IMG/VR virus record: IMGVR_UViG_3300027797_000189
Location: 1 to 20,021 of that record
Source of the DNA: a virus
DNA length: 20,021 bases
Strand: one strand, 5' to 3'
Shown: piece by piece, positions 19,906 to 20,021 of the stretch
Layout of the letters: each line of letters opens with the position of its first letter
How positions within the stretch are numbered: position 1 is the stretch's first letter
Notes under the pieces: generated by a model
Told to the model about the DNA's origin: nothing
The model's database searches: none
What the model saw: the letters and a program-made list of their open reading frames with translations, nothing else
Made by a program: the position numbers and the translations under genes

Positions 19906-20021
19906 ATGGTAACAGGAAAAGTAAAATGGTTTAACGACGCCAAAGGTTTTGGATTCATTACTCCGGACGATGGTGGCGCAGACTTATTTGCTCACTTTTC
20001 ACAGATTAATTCGAGTGGCTT
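19906..20021 (+). CDS. CspA-type cold-shock protein, 3' end outside the window
   Basis: The first 38 residues are visible. They contain [15 protein letters not shown], with the aromatic surface and RNP1 motif (KGFGFI), and DLFAHFSQI with the RNP2-type motif. CspA proteins are about 70-residue beta-barrel RNA/DNA-binding chaperones that melt RNA structure. AAGGAA at 19891-19896 supports the ATG at 19906. The long leader from the promoter at 19737 recalls the structured leaders of bacterial cspA genes, although no cold box was identified. Phage copies occur and presumably aid translation or antitermination late in infection. Confidence 0.93.
   Translation, partial: MVTGKVKWFNDAKGFGFITPDDGGADLFAHFSQINSSG

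Overview
This window is a stretch of a T4-like (myovirus) phage genome, and every gene I can support lies on the + strand. The evidence is a set of genes typical of marine T4-like phages: repetitive Pro/Ala-rich virion-type proteins, a PAAR spike-tip protein, a fibre-type protein with an RRGD/GEFGY N-terminus, class I ribonucleotide reductase (nrdA, nrdB) with a glutaredoxin, an Sm-like protein, paired 2OG-Fe(II) oxygenases and a cold-shock protein. T4-type late promoter octamers (TATAAATA and variants) also precede several transcription units. The DNA is fairly AT-rich. The host cannot be fixed from the sequence; an aquatic proteobacterium or cyanobacterium is plausible. No tRNA, CRISPR array, insertion sequence or integrase was seen.

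Layout. 1-5567: a tightly overlapping block (ATGA/TAATG junctions) of low-complexity virion-type proteins, a 441-aa protein with nucleotidyltransferase/ligase-like motifs, and a 237-aa unknown. 5568-9826: small late genes, each unit with its own late promoter, including one strong intrinsic terminator, a coiled-coil/transmembrane protein, a very basic protein and a 595-aa protein. 9831-11235: three more overlapping late genes. 11238-11949: a PD-(D/E)XK exonuclease with its own sigma70-type promoter, a dyad overlapping that promoter and an apparently leaderless start. 11948-13100: a fibre-type protein and its coupled neighbour. 13173-17591: nrdA, nrdB, glutaredoxin, an Sm-like protein and an unknown. 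17601-19858: PAAR, a YbaN/DUF454 membrane protein, two related oxygenases and a small unknown. 19906-end: a truncated cold-shock gene.

Two expression programmes seem to be interleaved. Virion genes carry T4-like late octamers. From 11.2 kb rightwards, metabolic and nucleic-acid genes carry near-perfect host-type promoters (TTGACA-N17-TATAAT class), mostly buried in the 3' ends of the preceding genes. The most unusual compositional signal is that GCWGC (GCAGC/GCTGC) is absent from bases 1-15251 and then appears five times in the last 4.8 kb. Other points of interest are a possible packaged ligase-like enzyme with prohead-protease-type sites near its N-terminus, and a one-residue shift in the NrdB iron-ligand helix.
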